A stretch of DNA of 64,000 nt from JABLTI01 sp035528035 (GCA_035528035.1 DATKZI010000058.1:17749-81748); one strand, 5' to 3'; numbered from the stretch's first letter, positions 1 through 7,950 are shown. The notes: generated by a model from the sequence alone, not told the origin. Program-made: numbers and translations.

Positions 1-58
1 CTATTAGTAATATTGTGCTTTTTCCCCTATTAAGATTCTTTGAAAAAATAGCTATAAT

Positions 59-754
59 CTATTCCTCTTCTTTCTTTTCATCCATTAATCGATCAAACAT
101 TTTTCTGATGGGTAATAATCCTAAAAGAAATACATGAGAACGTTCTGCTAAAGGATTCTTTTGTTCTTCCACCATGAGTTTAGGAACAAGGTTCTGCATG
201 AATTTAGTAAATTCCTCCATGAAGAGTTGATATTGTATTTTTGAAAGATAATTCAAAGTAAGATGGAAATCTAATTTATCAAAAGTTTCTTGTAATTCAG
301 TATCAGGGTAAGGTTTCAATATAGCTAAATATTCTTTCATTTTTTCCAAGATATTATTCATAAAATCGATCGTTGGATTAAGTGCATCTCTAATAATATT
401 ATAAAGCTCATTTCTTTCTTTAATCGACATTTTCTCTACTTGTTCCTGAGAATAATGCGGAAGAATATCCATAAAATCAGGAACTATTTCGTAGATTTTT
501 GCTTTTATGTGCCCTCGAACCTTTTCTTCTCGTGTTTCTTGAATTATCCCTGCTTCCAATAAATTTTGTATATGACGATAAACAGTTGGACGACTTTTGT
601 GGGAAATAATTTTTTCTAATTGTGAAAGTGATAATTCACGGTACATTATGAAATACATCATTATTTCAAAATCTACTTGATTTTGTAAACATGACATTAT
701 TTTCTCAATATTCACTTTTGTTTTCTCTGTATTCTTGCTCGTCACATTTATCAC
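59..754 (-). CDS. HTH (ArsR-like winged-helix) transcriptional regulator
   Basis: Predicted cytoplasmic DNA-binding regulator of about 231 residues. A winged-helix HTH occupies roughly residues 25-95; the segment SRPTVYRHIQNLLEAGII is a typical recognition helix followed by the start of the wing. The rest is helical and charged, with no clear metal-binding cluster, and probably dimerises. The start is GTG; another in-frame GTG lies three codons later. It is transcribed divergently from the ABC exporter genes that begin near 922, so it probably controls them and itself. The shared intergenic region holds repeated TTTCATAA elements (806-860). The effector is unknown. The HTH call is firm; the family is ArsR/PadR-like by pattern only. 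Confidence 0.75.
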   Translation of the reverse strand: MINVTSKNTEKTKVNIEKIMSCLQNQVDFEIMMYFIMYRELSLSQLEKIISHKSRPTVYRHIQNLLEAGIIQETREEKVRGHIKAKIYEIVPDFMDILPHYSQEQVEKMSIKERNELYNIIRDALNPTIDFMNNILEKMKEYLAILKPYPDTELQETFDKLDFHLTLNYLSKIQYQLFMEEFTKFMQNLVPKLMVEEQKNPLAERSHVFLLGLLPIRKMFDRLMDEKKEEE

Positions 755-805
755 TCGTCATAAATTCATTTTTCTTTTTTGGTTTTTTAGATATATTTAT
801 TAATG

Positions 806-860
806 TTTCATAATATATTATTAAATGATATATTTCATAAACATATCTATTATGAAATAT
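806..860. promoter_or_regulatory. Candidate operator: TTTCATAA inverted repeats between regulator and ABC exporter
   Basis: ATATTTCATAAA at 830-841 and ATTATGAAATAT at 849-860 form an inverted repeat (11 of 12 bases, 7-base spacer). A third copy of the half-site, TTTCATAAT, lies at 806-814. The elements sit in the AT-rich region between the divergent HTH regulator and the ABC exporter genes, overlapping likely TATA boxes. That is where an autoregulating dimeric repressor would bind. The repeats are seen; the operator role is inferred. Confidence 0.5.
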
Positions 861-921
861 TTATAATTATTTCGTTATATTTTACCTAAATTAACAAATT
901 ATTATGAGAGGAACAACTAAA

Positions 922-1890
922 ATGTCCGTAGACACAAAAACACAAGAACCAATTATTCAATTTACTAATGTCTCTAAAAAATACAAGGATGTTCAAGCAT
1001 TATATGATGTATCCTTCGCTATCAAACGAGGAGATATTTTTGGATATATTGGGCCAAACGGTGCCGGTAAGACGACGACATTGAAAATCTTGGTTGGCCT
1101 TATTCGTGATTATTCTGGAGAAATTAAAATTAATAATGAATCACTTCATACTTTAATTAATCCTGGTAATCTTATCGGTTATTTGCCTCAGGATGTCGGT
1201 TTTCAAGATTGGCGAACTGTAAATCATGCTTTAACCACTTTTGGTTTACTTTCAGGAATGAAAAAAACAGATTTACAGCAGCGAATTCCTGAAATATTGG
1301 AATTGGTTGGTTTAACAGAAGCCCGTAATCGCAAAATAAAATACCTTTCTGGTGGTATGGAGCAAAAATTAAAGCTTGCTCAAGCATTACTTCATAAACC
1401 ACAAATTCTAATTCTAGATGAACCAATGAGTGGTCTTGACCCCACAAGTCGTTGGCAAATGAAGAACATCATCCGACAATTAGCTGAAAGTGATATAACA
1501 ATCATTTTTTCATCTCATATATTAAGTGATGTTGAGGATATAGCTACAACAATTGGGATATTGAAAGATGGGAATATTGTAAAAATTGGCAGTCCTCAAG
1601 ATTTGGAACAAGAATTAATTCAGGGTGATACCGTTGAAGTCATTGGAGAAGCTTTAATGGAAAAAATCGTTTTGATTAGAGATCTACCATATGTTGTAAA
1701 GGTAGATGGTGAGGAAAATAACCCTAATCGATTAACTATTTTGTTTAATCCAAACAGTGACTTAAATGAGTCAATAGTTAGTTTATTACACTTTTTAAGT
1801 GAGAATCGAATAGTTGTAAAACATTTCAACTATATGAAACCTTCACTGGAAGAAGTTTATTTGAAATATGTTACCGGAGGTTCTGCTTAA
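922..1890 (+). CDS. ABC transporter ATP-binding protein (drug/antibiotic export type)
   Basis: ATPase subunit of a DrrA/CcmA-type ABC exporter, acting on the cytoplasmic membrane face. Seen: Walker A GPNGAGKTTT, signature LSGGMEQKLKLAQAL, Walker B ILILDEPMSGLD and H-loop SSH, with a C-terminal extension of about 90 residues typical of this subfamily. Length of about 322 residues is normal. An upstream ATG at 904 is possible, but GAGG at 908-911 is well placed for the ATG at 922, which I prefer. It is followed after two bases by its permease gene, so the two form an operon. The divergent HTH gene is the likely regulator. The substrate cannot be read from sequence. Confidence 0.92.
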   Translation: MSVDTKTQEPIIQFTNVSKKYKDVQALYDVSFAIKRGDIFGYIGPNGAGKTTTLKILVGLIRDYSGEIKINNESLHTLINPGNLIGYLPQDVGFQDWRTVNHALTTFGLLSGMKKTDLQQRIPEILELVGLTEARNRKIKYLSGGMEQKLKLAQALLHKPQILILDEPMSGLDPTSRWQMKNIIRQLAESDITIIFSSHILSDVEDIATTIGILKDGNIVKIGSPQDLEQELIQGDTVEVIGEALMEKIVLIRDLPYVVKVDGEENNPNRLTILFNPNSDLNESIVSLLHFLSENRIVVKHFNYMKPSLEEVYLKYVTGGSA

Positions 1891-1892
1891 CA

Positions 1893-2555
1893 ATGAGTTT
1901 TGGTATCTTATTCTGGGATGAAATTCGTGGTTTCATCAAATCTAAAATTATGATAACTCTTTGGGTTGGCATGCCAGTTTTATCTATTATTCTTCATTTC
2001 ATACAACCAAATGCAGAAGGAATGCCTGTAACCATATTAACAAGTCTCTTATTAGCTAGCATTGGTGGTTTATTAGCAGCAGTTATGCTTAGTACCACCA
2101 TAGTAAATGAACGAAATGCAAAAGTCTATGACCTCTTCTTAATTCGTCCTGTTAAACGATGGCATTTGTTATTAACAAAATATCTTGCAGTCTTCCTCTG
2201 TCTCTTAATTGCTTCAATCTTGAGTATTGTTTTAGGAATAATTATTGATTATGCTACTATTGGTTTATCCGCTACTGCAATAATTCTTGAAGCATTAAAA
2301 TCATTAGCCATAGCTTTGGCTGCGATGTCTATTTCATGTGCCATAGGAATACTCATTGGAATTCTTGTAAATTCTGTTGCTTTAGCAGCTATTCTTTCAA
2401 TTTATCTTGGTGAACAATTATCAGTGCTAGCAGTTTTACCTTCAGTTTTATTAGAAAATATTAATCCAGCATTATTTTCGATTGGAATTGGGTTAGGAAT
2501 AACAGTTATTGTTATTATTATTGAAATTGCTATTTTTAACAGAAAACAATTCTAA
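1893..2555 (+). CDS. ABC transporter permease (ABC-2 type)
   Basis: Integral membrane partner of the preceding ATPase. About six hydrophobic helices fill its 220 residues: near 20-35, 48-70, 95-120, 130-160, 165-185 and 195-215. NERNAKVYDLFLIRPVKR between helices two and three resembles the coupling segment of ABC-2 exporters, which docks on the ATPase. The start ATG comes two bases after the ATPase stop, so translation is probably coupled. A homodimer with two ATPases would make a complete exporter. The substrate is unknown. Confidence 0.85.
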   Translation: MSFGILFWDEIRGFIKSKIMITLWVGMPVLSIILHFIQPNAEGMPVTILTSLLLASIGGLLAAVMLSTTIVNERNAKVYDLFLIRPVKRWHLLLTKYLAVFLCLLIASILSIVLGIIIDYATIGLSATAIILEALKSLAIALAAMSISCAIGILIGILVNSVALAAILSIYLGEQLSVLAVLPSVLLENINPALFSIGIGLGITVIVIIIEIAIFNRKQF

Positions 2556-2658
2556 TCTCTTTCATTTTTTCTTCTTTTTTTCGACAATATTTTTTGAATC
2601 TCTTAGTAAAAGAAAAATATCTAGAAGTATAATAATAATAAATTGAAGATGATAACTA

Positions 2659-3294
2659 ATGAAAGACCCAATGTATTGGAGTAAATCATTAACTATTTTT
2701 TTGAAGGAAAACTATGCTTTTTTGAACAATTATGATTTCGAATGGTCAATTATCGGTTCCATTGCATCCGTGCTTCAAGGTTGCCAGCTGATACCTAACG
2801 ATATAGATATCATTATTGACAATTCGAAAACAATTCAATTATTAGGTGAACGGATGAAAAAATATTCTAAAAAGGAAAAATCAGAAGGAGATATCTTTAC
2901 CTCTAATTGGCTCTCGTCTCAAGAGCAACCTGTTTTTGAAGGAACAGATCAATGGGGTTTCCACTGGGATTATGTTGCTTGGAAAATAGCTCGCTCTGAA
3001 GTTCAAGTAGCACATATCACTGCACCAAAGGAATTTCATGAGAAATTCAAAGGCATTTGGGAAGCTGGACCAAAAATATATCCTCATTTAAAACAAGTTC
3101 ACTTTGACAAATATATCATTCCTGTCGTTCCACTTGAAATACAGCTAGAAACTAATATGACAAGGGGATTAACAGAGCGGGTACAAGAAATTGTGCGAGT
3201 TTTTAGAGAAAATGGTTATGATCATCAATTGCTTACTATAGCATTAGATCAAAATCATTTAGAGCAATTTGAGGATCTTATGAAGAAAGGTTAA
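2659..3294 (+). CDS. Nucleotidyltransferase-superfamily protein
   Basis: About 211 residues with the minimal nucleotidyltransferase signature: WSIIGSIASVLQG (the GSxA turn) followed by NDIDIIID, giving the two metal-binding Asp residues near positions 50-52. A third acidic residue is expected further on but is not obvious. Family members transfer nucleotides to proteins, RNA or small molecules, and include MNT/AbiEii-type antitoxin and toxin proteins. No HEPN partner gene lies next to it, so a toxin-antitoxin role is not supported here. It follows the ABC permease by about 100 bases and may have its own promoter. Superfamily is likely; substrate unknown. Confidence 0.65.
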   Translation: MKDPMYWSKSLTIFLKENYAFLNNYDFEWSIIGSIASVLQGCQLIPNDIDIIIDNSKTIQLLGERMKKYSKKEKSEGDIFTSNWLSSQEQPVFEGTDQWGFHWDYVAWKIARSEVQVAHITAPKEFHEKFKGIWEAGPKIYPHLKQVHFDKYIIPVVPLEIQLETNMTRGLTERVQEIVRVFRENGYDHQLLTIALDQNHLEQFEDLMKKG

Positions 3295-3325
3295 AGACCA
3301 TTCAAGTCTTTTTCCATTCTTTTTA

Positions 3326-4273
3326 TTATACTTCTATATAATCCATAACCTTTGAATTAAATTCAAGCACTTTGATTTGGTCATAGGTTACATTAGAAAA
3401 TCTTTTGGTAAAATTCCAATAAGCGGTATCAGTAGAAATCATTGCGGTAAAATTAGTCTTATTGTAAGCAATTCGAACAATTTGTTTTATTGCTTGTTTT
3501 TCCTCTAAGGTTTTATGGAAAAATCGCAAGTCATTGAGATTATCTTCATTAGAAAATGTTATGATGTTAGTTAATCCTCGTTCGACCATATCAAGAAACA
3601 TAAGATGCATTGGATTTAGTGAAGGATCCAAATTTTTAAATTGAAAGTTTGATAAGTCCAATGAATTTGTTACATATTTTCCTAAAGGACTTAAAAAGAA
3701 CGGTCCAGAACTTCTATCGAAATTAATTAATCCAAGATATTCGCCGATATTTGCTAAGACCTTCCCAATAACCATCTCATTAAAAGGCATATAAGCTCCT
3801 CTGCGAATTTTATCTGGACCAATATATTCTTTTACGTCACTTGTATGTTTTAATATTTGGGTTCCAAGTTGATTTCGTATTTGGTTTAAATCACATCCAG
3901 AGTTCTGAAGGAGATATTTTAAAAAGATTTTAAATGGAAGCCAAGAGAGGAAAAAGGAAGTTAATGGTTGAGCGAAACCCTGAGCTTCTTTTTTATTTTC
4001 CAAAACATATCGACTATAATTTGTTAAAGTAAAGCTTTCAACAGTATTTTCTTGATGTGCCTTCATTCGAATTATCCCTATGTGTTGAAATAGATTGAAA
4101 ATTGTTTTAGCTACATCAGATTTATGTCCTAATAGTTCCCTGCCTTCGTCTATAGTTATTTCTGTATTCTTAAGTAAATGTTCTAATAACGGTTCGACAT
4201 ACTGTAAATCAGCGAAAGCTGTTCCTGTGGATTCAAGATATGCTTGAACTGCAACATATTTAGGTAAAATCAT
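3326..4273 (-). CDS. Uncharacterised protein, possible winged-helix domains
   Basis: A 315-residue soluble protein that I do not recognise. Residues 25-90 (ITIDEGRELLGHKSDVAKTI then an IGIIRM strand) and residues 165-205 (GEYLGLINFD followed by LSPLGKYV) both look like winged-helix units, so it may bind DNA or act as a scaffold. There is no signal peptide, membrane segment or obvious catalytic motif. The ATG start has a weak purine-rich site upstream. It converges with the nucleotidyltransferase gene, leaving about 30 bases between the stops, and is divergent from the zinc-ribbon gene at 4555. Confidence 0.55.
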   Translation of the reverse strand: MILPKYVAVQAYLESTGTAFADLQYVEPLLEHLLKNTEITIDEGRELLGHKSDVAKTIFNLFQHIGIIRMKAHQENTVESFTLTNYSRYVLENKKEAQGFAQPLTSFFLSWLPFKIFLKYLLQNSGCDLNQIRNQLGTQILKHTSDVKEYIGPDKIRRGAYMPFNEMVIGKVLANIGEYLGLINFDRSSGPFFLSPLGKYVTNSLDLSNFQFKNLDPSLNPMHLMFLDMVERGLTNIITFSNEDNLNDLRFFHKTLEEKQAIKQIVRIAYNKTNFTAMISTDTAYWNFTKRFSNVTYDQIKVLEFNSKVMDYIEV

Positions 4274-4554
4274 TTCTTTTTTCCTTCATTCATACGCGCT
4301 ATATCAGATATGTTTTATTTAATTATAATTTTTGCGACGAAAAATCCCTAAAGAGATATTTATAACACAAGATTCTCAACAGTGATTTGTTAAAATAGCT
4401 CTTTATGTGTGATCTTATCATATACTAATGGTTTAGGAAATAAAATCTAATTGAAATTAAGAATAATATTTTTTTTATTTATTTTCGTCTACCAATAACT
4501 TAAAAGAATCTTGGGTGATTAAGATTAATAGAAAATTTTAGGAAGTAAAAATTG

Positions 4555-5049
4555 ATGTCTGATTGTCCAAATTGTGGAGCAAGTAATTCTCCTAATGATA
4601 CTTTTTGTAGATTTTGTGGAGCAGATCTTAAATCAGCTCCATCTGAACAACAACCAACTGAACCAGCTCAGCCTTCTTATCAACCACAACAAGCAAGTTC
4701 ATCAAATAAACAATGTCCTTTTTGTGGATCAACTAATCCTTCTAACTATATTCATTGTGGAAACTGTGGGAGCCCATTAACTCAACAAGCTTATCCCACA
4801 ACTCAACCTGGTTATCCACCTCAACCAGGAATTCAACAACCTCCATATCAATCACCTGATTACCAACAACCTCCTCAGAAACGTGGATTCTTTTATTATC
4901 TCTGTGCTTGGCCATTTATATGTCTTGGTTATATGTGTAATCCTTGTAATACTAGAGGAAGAAGAGGTAGTGGTTGCGATTGTGACTGTAGTGGTTCCGA
5001 TTGCAGTGGCTGTGATTGTGGTGGTTGTGATGGTTGTGATTGTACGTAG
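4555..5049 (+). CDS. Double zinc-ribbon protein with Cys/Asp/Gly-rich tail
   Basis: About 164 residues in four parts. Two zinc ribbons come first, CPNCGASN...CRFCGAD and CPFCGSTN...CGNCGSP. A Pro/Gln/Tyr-rich linker follows (about residues 75-115). A short hydrophobic aromatic stretch near 120-135 (FFYYLCAWPFICLGYMC) could sit in or on the membrane. The end is a low-complexity tail in which Cys alternates with Asp, Gly and Ser (for example GCDCDCSGSDCSGCDCGG). The tail should bind thiophilic metals or iron-sulfur clusters, or be modified. The ATG at 4555 is preferred to the TTG directly before it; GGAAG lies upstream. Function unknown. See also the Cys-rich gene at the right edge. Confidence 0.7.
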   Translation: MSDCPNCGASNSPNDTFCRFCGADLKSAPSEQQPTEPAQPSYQPQQASSSNKQCPFCGSTNPSNYIHCGNCGSPLTQQAYPTTQPGYPPQPGIQQPPYQSPDYQQPPQKRGFFYYLCAWPFICLGYMCNPCNTRGRRGSGCDCDCSGSDCSGCDCGGCDGCDCT

Positions 5050-5229
5050 CAAATAATCACTAATAAATCACTTTTTTTTGCTTTTTTATTAATTATTAAA
5101 ATTTTTTTTATTATATTATACCTTTCTTCCATTTCTAAACCAATTTTTAACGTTCCCTAAACCATTGTTAACACTAATTTAACCATTGTTGGAGATTATT
5201 AAATATCATCTCGAGAGAATAGGTATTTC

Positions 5230-5282
5230 ATCGAACATTGAGTTCGATCAAACACAAATTTGTGGTTGATTCATAACTCAAT
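5230..5282 (+). promoter_or_regulatory. Structured leader upstream of the surface-protein gene at 5361
   Basis: A nested stem-loop can form. The outer stem pairs 5237-5244 (ATTGAGTT) with 5275-5282 (AACTCAAT); the inner stem pairs 5247-5251 with 5266-5270 and closes on the perfect 12-base palindrome CACAAATTTGTG at 5253-5264. An alternative hairpin, ATCGAAC (5230-5236) with GTTCGAT (5242-5248), uses the same left arm. Mutually exclusive folds suggest an RNA leader or a protein-binding site. The pairing is seen; the role is inferred. Confidence 0.4.
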
Positions 5283-5360
5283 AGCACAATAGACGTTTGC
5301 GCTTAAGGTTTGAAAAAAAGTAAAGTAAAAAATCGTTTGATAAACTCGGAGGAAAAAAAT

Positions 5361-6344
5361 ATGAATTCAAAAAGATTCATTATCGGATTTGCTCTCATCA
5401 GTTTATTCCTAATCCCAGCAGCTTCACAATTCGTTTCTAGCGAAACAAGTGAAATTACTGTTAGTGATAATATGGGTGCTATAACTGTTCAAACAAAAGA
5501 TTTGACAGTAAAGATCATACCAGGTCAAGCTCATTTAGTTTGGTGGTATGGTAATGCTACAACTGCTGATGAGATGTACAAAGTACAATTAGTAAAAATC
5601 ACCGAATTTATGGGTGATGATGAAATTCTTGACGACCACACAGAATTAGGTGGCGTAACCTATAATTTAATTACAAGTAGTTGGACCTATGATATTGTCG
5701 AAGGTACTGATGAAGTAACAATTACTTTAAGTCTTCTCGGATTACCTAATGGAGCTGATATGTACTTAATTATGCACATTTATACAGTTGATACTCCAAT
5801 TGAAGGATCCGATCAAGTAGTTGATGCATTGACAGAGTTGAAATTCGACATTATTGTTGAAAATTGGGATTTCTCAGCAATGGCTGCAGGATATGCAATA
5901 CAAACCTATTTAACAGAAGTACAACACAGACATAGAGTACAATTAAGAAATGGCACTCTCGCAGAAAATGGAAATACAACTAGAACCATGCAATTCACCA
6001 GTGAGTCATATGGAGAAGATGCAGTAGCTTATATGGAATGGACCGACTTCGCTAACATCTACGATTCAGGGGATGAATTAATAGATACTATTGATGTAGG
6101 AACTGCTTATTTTGATGATCTAATTAGTCCACCAACAGAAGCACCTGGATTCGCAGAAGGATTGGCTCATTTATTTCTGACCTATGCAAATTATGGTGAT
6201 GGCAATAAAATGGTTCATGACCCAATCATAGGTGTAAATGCTGATGCATTCACCGCAGGATTATCGCTCTACTTAATACCAGTCTTTAGTGGTTTAGCAG
6301 CTATTGCTGCAGTAGTATCGATCATTAGAAGAAGAAAGAACTAA
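5361..6344 (+). CDS. Secreted surface protein with C-terminal membrane anchor
   Basis: About 327 residues. The ATG at 5361 is chosen because GGAGG (5348-5352) lies nine bases upstream and the protein then opens directly with a signal peptide (Lys/Arg, then a hydrophobic core up to about residue 25). The body is extracellular, rich in beta-forming Thr/Val/Ile and acidic residues, with no motif I recognise. A hydrophobic helix near 298-322 followed by RRRKN anchors it in the membrane with the body outside. It stands alone, with a structured leader upstream. A structural or binding role at the cell surface is plausible; nothing more can be said. Confidence 0.7.
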   Translation: MNSKRFIIGFALISLFLIPAASQFVSSETSEITVSDNMGAITVQTKDLTVKIIPGQAHLVWWYGNATTADEMYKVQLVKITEFMGDDEILDDHTELGGVTYNLITSSWTYDIVEGTDEVTITLSLLGLPNGADMYLIMHIYTVDTPIEGSDQVVDALTELKFDIIVENWDFSAMAAGYAIQTYLTEVQHRHRVQLRNGTLAENGNTTRTMQFTSESYGEDAVAYMEWTDFANIYDSGDELIDTIDVGTAYFDDLISPPTEAPGFAEGLAHLFLTYANYGDGNKMVHDPIIGVNADAFTAGLSLYLIPVFSGLAAIAAVVSIIRRRKN

Positions 6345-6581
6345 GGTTATTAGTTTTTTTTTTCTATTTTTTTTTTGAAAATTAATTTTATGATATAAGT
6401 ATAGACTGTTTTCATTTTATTTGCTGAAGTTTTATTCTTTTAATACACAAAATTACAATTTATCATCAAAGAAATTAGATTTTTTTAATTAAATTGCTCT
6501 TTTAATAAATAATTAATTAGGTTGTTATTTAGATGAATACTTTCGGCGTACAGTTTATATATTTAATCAGAAATTAATATA

Positions 6582-6637
6582 TGATTAGCTTGACTAATCA
6601 CCCAAAGCAAGAACTCCCAATAAAAAGGGAGGTGGGT
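6582..6637 (+). promoter_or_regulatory. Leader with hairpins masking a strong ribosome binding site
   Basis: A TATA-like TTTATATAT lies at 6554-6562. In the leader, TGATTAG (6582-6588) pairs with CTAATCA (6594-6600). The strong Shine-Dalgarno GGGAGGTGGG (6627-6636) can be masked by two stems: CTCCC (6614-6618) with GGGAG (6627-6631), and ACCCA (6600-6604) with TGGGT (6633-6637). A fold that hides the ribosome site of the micro-ORF at 6643 would allow translational control by temperature, ligand or protein. The complementarity is seen; control is inferred. Confidence 0.4.
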
Positions 6638-6642
6638 AATAA

Positions 6643-6705
6643 ATGGCAGACAAGAAACCACAACCAAAGAAACCAACACCACAAAAAGCTCCAAAGAAGA
6701 AATAA
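6643..6705 (+). CDS. Lys/Pro-rich micro-ORF (20 residues)
   Basis: ATG at 6643 is preceded by one of the strongest ribosome binding sites in the window (GGGAGGTGGG, 6 bases upstream). It encodes 20 residues: after MAD come only Lys, Pro, Gln, Thr and Ala, with the repeated pattern KKPxP and a KKK end. Such a basic, Pro-rich peptide would bind RNA, DNA or the ribosome rather than fold. It lies alone in a 550-base stretch with its own TATA-like box, so it is probably a separate transcript. No homologue is known to me. The reading frame could be fortuitous, but the ribosome site argues against that. Confidence 0.5.
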   Translation: MADKKPQPKKPTPQKAPKKK

Positions 6706-6798
6706 TACTTTTTGGTTGGTTAATATCGTTTTGTAAATCGATCATCTTGCCTCTGTTGGTTGGATGAGTTTTCTTTCAAAGGAGAAGTAACGATTACC

Positions 6799-6826
6799 GT
6801 GGTTGAGGACCTTTGACCTCAATCAC
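6799..6826 (+). terminator. 10-bp hairpin in the gap after the micro-ORF
   Basis: GTGGTTGAGG (6799-6808) pairs with CCTCAATCAC (6817-6826) over ten positions including one G-U, with an eight-base loop. It is the most stable simple stem between the micro-ORF and the convergent regulator gene ending at 6898. A T-rich segment follows near 6840-6855. It may end the micro-ORF transcript or be the core of a small RNA. Apart from this hairpin, 6706-6897 shows nothing recognisable. Confidence 0.35.
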
Positions 6827-6897
6827 ACATAACTTAAGTTTTAAAGATAGTTTTTATCAAGCAATTTTAATTCTAGGTCATTTTTAATTTGATAACT

Positions 6898-7476
6898 TCA
6901 TTCAAAATCCATCAATCCCCAATAATAAGCTAGGGTTGTATGAGCAACGGTTTCTGGACCTTCACCCTTATCAAGTTCTAGTATTTTATTGAATAATGTT
7001 TTATATTCATCTTTTATTTGTTCAAGTTTTTCTCTATTACAAAACCACATCCCCACATAACTAACAGGATATTTTTTACGCTGATAATCTTCCTTTGACA
7101 TACTCTGAATTCGATTAAGTTCTCTTTGAATGAAACTATTAACTACAAGTAAATTGAAGATATCTAAATCTCTTTGATTTTCAAGGTAAACCTCTTTTGC
7201 TGTAGTGAACAATTCAAAGAAATTCTTTAGAATATGGTAATGTTTTTCTTTTTTATCTACAACTGCTTCAATAATGCTCTTTTCTTCCAATAAATTTAGA
7301 TGATAGTACATAGCAGTTTTTTTAATATTGATCTTTGTCATCAATTCATTAGCAGTTATTTCGGGTTTACGAAGTATTTCAAACCAAATCGCTACTCTTG
7401 TTGAATCTAACATAATTGTTTGTAATAATCTTGCTGTTTCTTGTATAGCTTTTTGATCAATTGTTTTATCTACCAT
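6898..7476 (-). CDS. ArsR-family HTH transcriptional regulator
   Basis: About 192 residues. A winged helix spans about 15-90: DSTRVAIWFEILRKPEITAN followed by a recognition helix in KKTAMYYHLNLLEEKSII and a wing. The C-terminal half is helical and probably serves for dimerisation or effector sensing; no metal-binding Cys motif is evident. It is divergent from the TIGR04076/TatD operon. The region between them contains two perfect 16-bp palindromes (7517-7550), the likely operator. Repression of that operon and autoregulation are inferred from position. The signal sensed is unknown. Confidence 0.8.
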   Translation of the reverse strand: MVDKTIDQKAIQETARLLQTIMLDSTRVAIWFEILRKPEITANELMTKINIKKTAMYYHLNLLEEKSIIEAVVDKKEKHYHILKNFFELFTTAKEVYLENQRDLDIFNLLVVNSFIQRELNRIQSMSKEDYQRKKYPVSYVGMWFCNREKLEQIKDEYKTLFNKILELDKGEGPETVAHTTLAYYWGLMDFE

Positions 7477-7516
7477 TTCAATTCACTTTTTGCCATCTTT
7501 TAATAACCTTTTTATA

Positions 7517-7550
7517 TTCCTATTGATAGGAATATTCCTATACATAGGAA
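7517..7550. promoter_or_regulatory. Two tandem perfect palindromes, candidate ArsR-type operator
   Basis: TTCCTATTGATAGGAA (7517-7532) and TTCCTATACATAGGAA (7535-7550) are two perfect inverted repeats with identical 7-base arms and different central dinucleotides. Their starts are 18 bases apart. They lie between the ArsR-like gene (start 7476, minus) and the operon starting at 7627, next to a TATA-like TTTATATT at 7511-7518. This fits two regulator dimers bound on the promoter. The repeat is beyond doubt; the binding protein is inferred from position. Confidence 0.75.
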
Positions 7551-7626
7551 CAAATTTCTTCTTCAAATAAAAAGGTAATGTTGAGTTAGAAGAAATGAAT
7601 TCTATGTAAAAAAAGATGTGATTGAA

Positions 7627-7950
7627 ATGGCAAGACATAGAGTAAAAATAACTGTGTTAAAGCGAGTTGAACCATCCTATATTTTTGATGGTAAGGTACC
7701 AATCAGTCCTGGCGGAAAAGAATATAGTATTTGTACCGCTTTTGAAGACGGGCAAGAATTCATTGTAGATAAGAATGTTAGATGCCCCGAAGGATTCTGT
7801 TCTTATGCATGGAAGGATATCTTTTCTGATCTTAGAGTGCTAGCACTTGGAGGAGATCACGAACCTTGGGTGGAGAAACCAAAAATGATCTCATGTTGCA
7901 CAGATGGGATTAGACCAGTATCTTTTGTACTAGAACGCTTAGATGATTAA
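7627..7950 (+). CDS. TIGR04076-like small protein, copy 1
   Basis: About 107 residues. Conserved features: N-terminal VKITVLKR strand, CPEGFCSYAW in the middle, and CCTDGIRPVSFVLERL at the end. This pattern matches the TIGR04076 family of short proteins of unknown function. Invariant Cys residues suggest metal or cofactor binding, or redox chemistry. The ATG at 7627 is preferred over the GTG at 7618: GTGAT can serve as the ribosome site, and the N-terminus then lines up with copies 2 and 3. First gene of an operon with two more copies and a TatD-like hydrolase, probably controlled by the ArsR-like protein at 6898. Confidence 0.75.
   Translation: MARHRVKITVLKRVEPSYIFDGKVPISPGGKEYSICTAFEDGQEFIVDKNVRCPEGFCSYAWKDIFSDLRVLALGGDHEPWVEKPKMISCCTDGIRPVSFVLERLDD

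Noticed and set aside
2659..4273. Nucleotidyltransferase and neighbour as a toxin-antitoxin pair
   Set aside because: The genes are convergent rather than cotranscribed, and the neighbour (315 residues) shows no HEPN or AbiEi-like motif.
4852..5132. Minus-strand Thr-rich and Gln/Ser/Pro-rich frames opposite the zinc-ribbon gene
   Set aside because: They are complements of the repetitive Cys/Asp/Gly codons of the plus-strand gene, with no ribosome site.
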